Positions 61,930 to 64,000 of a DNA stretch of 64,000 bases are shown in pieces. The position numbers and the translations under genes are program-made. The notes below the pieces were generated by a model. The model was not told the DNA's origin. It ran no database searches and saw only the letters and a list, made by a program, of their open reading frames with translations. Origin of the DNA: Galeruca laticollis (lineage: Eukaryota > Arthropoda > Insecta > Coleoptera > Chrysomelidae); assembly GCA_963921935.1 (NCBI GenBank), contig OY998176.1, positions 171,364,445 to 171,428,444 of the forward strand. Reading direction: 5' to 3'. The first letter of the stretch is position 1; every line of letters begins with the position of its first letter.

Positions 61930-62850
61930 ATGAACCAAAAGAATTTATCAAGGAATTCAATAAAAAAGAATGTTTATAGAAAAGCTAATATTCTGTGTGA
62001 CCTCCATTTGCATGCATCACAGCAGCACATCTTCTTGGCATGCTTTCTACCAAGTTGTAGATTTCTAAGCTCTTGTATGGTTTCTGGTCGCGGATTGTGG
62101 TCGTCAATGGATTTATGTAACTGATTCCAAACATGCTCTATGCTCTGGGATTCAGATCAGGCGATCTGGGTGGAAACGGTAGATTAAGAAAACCTTGATT
62201 TTCTATTTCTTCTACAACCACCGCAGCTCTATGTGGTCTCGCATTATCATGAATAAAAATGAACTCGTGTCTATAGCGGCATGAAATTGTGGCGGTACGT
62301 TGGCCACCACATGATACCTGGATACCTGTCCTGTCATGTTTCCATCCAATACAATCAACTCAGTGCGGTCATTAAAACAAATTCCTGCCTAGACCATAAT
62401 TGTACCTCCCCGAAAGGGGTTAATTTCTTGGACAGGCCGTTGATGCAAGGACGGCAATGGATTTATCCATATTCGTTCATGTCTACTGTCTGAAAACAAT
62501 CCATAACGCCAGTGTTGGTGTTCCAATGCCCAAGCTAATATTTTTTGCCTATGCGCAGGTGTCAATGGTACTCTCCTTAAAAGTCGCCTTTTCCTTATTG
62601 TTGAGATCGATACAGAAACGCCTCCAGCATTAAAAGTCTTCTTCCCAGGATACTGCAGGTATTACGAGGATTTCTATGAGCCGTAAGTCCCAGGTAACGA
62701 TCATCAATGGCGGTAGTTACTTTGGGTCGTCCAGTTCTTCGTCTTTCAGCAACAGTTCTAGATTCCTGAATCCGATTAAGCATCCTCGAAATGACACTTT
62801 GGAGACACATTTAGTCGATTTGGAATATCCGTCTGTGTTAAGCCCACTTA
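61930..62850 (-). pseudogene. Tc1-like (DD34E) transposase remnant
   Basis: Minus strand, N to C: VISRMLNRIQESRTVAERRR, TGRPKVTTAIDDRYLGLTAH (62810-62690), the DNA-binding domain; then EFIFIHDNARPHRAAVVVEE (about 62255) with the second catalytic Asp; PPRSPDLNP and, after a shift, IEHVWNQLHKSIDDHNPRPE (about 62160-62090) with the Glu. The count from Asp to Glu is about 34 residues, normal for Tc1. It ends LVESMPRRCAAVMHANGGHT near 61990. Frameshifts and stops break it. It abuts the repeat element at its C-terminal side. Confidence 0.78.
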
Positions 62851-62879
62851 GAGTAATCTAATAGCCCGAGAAGACTCGT

Positions 62880-63138
62880 CGATAGTTAATTTTCTTCTTA
62901 GCATTATTAAAATTAACCAGACACTGCAAAACATTTGTACAGCCGTTCTATATTTTTATACAAATAAAAATAGGCAATTCTGAATCCAGACTGCTTATCA
63001 CAGCCTGTTTTGATTTTTCATTGCTCCAAAGATTAAGTTTATAGTGTGTACATGATCCACAATTGGAGTCTTATCAAACAGAGTCCAATTTATATGAAAA
63101 TTGAAAGTTGAAAAATTGTGTATGTTAACCTACAAAAA
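62880..63138. other. Spacer, no gene
   Basis: AT-rich sequence between the Tc1 remnant and the LINE ORF1 start. It may contain the LINE's 5' UTR; borders are not visible. Confidence 0.35.
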
Positions 63139-64000
63139 TGGAGTGTGATACAAATAAACAAACCAAAACAGCAGTTTTTAAATGTGATATATGTAAATCC
63201 CGATGCTGTAAAGAATGTGGGCAATTAACATCTTCAGAAGTAAAAGTGATGGATTTGAATTCCCGTGTTATGAAGTTTAAAAAACCAAAGATGAAGTGAT
63301 TTCCACAAAAGATTATGTGATAAAAAGTTTGGAAGAACATATCATACAATTAAAAAAAGAATTGGAGATAGTTAGCATTAACAGATGTAATCAAGTAGTT
63401 GAACAAGGTCAAATGAAGTATAATGAGGTAGCTGGGAAAAGTATAATGAAGTACTAGTAGTGAAGCCAAGAAAAGTTCAAGAAAGTGCAGTAACAAAAAC
63501 ACAAATTGAAGAAAATATTGATCCAGGTAAAATCAAGGCTGGGGTCTCAGGAATGAAGTTCCTTCGAGGTGGGGCAGTTGCAATTAGTTGTGAAAGAAGA
63601 GGGGATTTAGTGAGTATATCTGATAGTATTCAAGAGCAATTTGGTGAGTATTATGATGTACAAATACCAGAAAGAAATTTCCGAAGATAAAAATTATAAA
63701 TGTAGAATAAAAATTGTTGAACAATGAAAATGACTTTATAGAGAAAATTATTTTGCAAAATGCTACAACCACAACAGACGACAAGAGAAATATATATGTG
63801 ATAACACACTTCAAAGGTAAGAGGAAAAGAAAGTGTTGTTTTGGAGGTGGACTCTAATACATATAGCCTAATACAAAAAAAATATACAGGAGATCATAAA
63901 ATAGATGTATGTAAGTCTCAACAAATTATCTGTACCAATAGTAAATATGCATCAGATGTATTGAAAGTGCCAAATATTGATTATAATCATCTTGCATTTG
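63139..64000 (+). pseudogene. LINE ORF1 with PHD-like zinc finger (runs off the window)
   Basis: The ATG at 63139 opens MECDTNKQTKTAVFKCDICK, then CCKECGQLTSSEVKVMDL and MKFKKPK, a degenerate PHD/CCHC-type zinc domain. After frameshifts a second segment (63460-63690) reads KVQESAVTKTQIEENIDPGK, KAGVSGMKFLRGGAVAISCE and QEQFGEYYDVQIPERN, the esterase-free RNA-binding core (..R.GG..I.C......L) found in ORF1 of Jockey/CR1-type LINEs. The frame then continues IILQNATTTDDKRNIYVITH and beyond the window edge. At least four breaks are present. Confidence 0.68.

Noticed and set aside
61930..62493. Plus-strand ORFs over the Tc1 remnant
   Set aside because: The minus strand in the same interval encodes recognisable Tc1 motifs; the plus frames do not.

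Overview
This window looks like AT-rich, repeat-saturated insect DNA. A beetle is my best guess, but nothing in the window fixes the order. Everything is eukaryotic: spliced exons, tRNA-derived SINEs, LINEs, BEL and gypsy elements, and many DNA-transposon families. There are no bacterial-type operons, rRNA genes, CRISPR arrays or confident tRNA genes.

I can support one host gene: a minus-strand glycerol-3-phosphate acyltransferase of the GPAT3/4 type. Three coding exons are visible, at 60591-60409, 53896-53729 and 29703-29616. All introns have the same phase and the stop codon is in the last exon. The introns are about 6.5 kb and 24 kb and are filled with transposons. The 5' exons must lie beyond 64,000.

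Layout. 1-10,100: decayed DNA transposons (mariner, MULE), two truncated LINEs (one with a 13-bp target duplication) and a 980-bp element holding five ~175-bp repeat units. 10,107-23,412: a nested composite bounded by pogo/Tigger-like ends with a TA target duplication. It contains a SINE, a 418-bp tandem duplication, a hAT MITE, a THAP/YqaJ unit with a tandem array of exon-like modules, a LINE fragment and a 5'-truncated BEL element. 23,400-29,000: a piggyBac remnant, a long-inverted-repeat element and a hAT remnant. 29,600-60,600: the GPAT gene with intronic insertions. These include four LINEs (one apparently full length with 22-bp target duplications), a PIN/XPG-like pseudogene, an uninterrupted DD82E transposase inside perfect TA-flanked inverted repeats, a second THAP/YqaJ unit, a gypsy LTR plus protease piece, a 168-bp palindrome, hAT and Tc1 remnants. 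60,600-64,000: the inverted sister copy of the five-unit repeat element, a Tc1 remnant and the 5' end of another LINE.

The most unusual signals are three. First, six hairpins in the gypsy LTR share a heptaloop and a fixed bulge while their stems differ and covary. Second, the YqaJ unit carries tandem ~150-bp modules, each with a 3' splice site, a 90-bp phase-symmetric exon and a 5' splice site. Third, two ~980-bp elements 52 kb apart in opposite orientation keep the same five-unit architecture. These readings were made by eye; no searches or folding were run.
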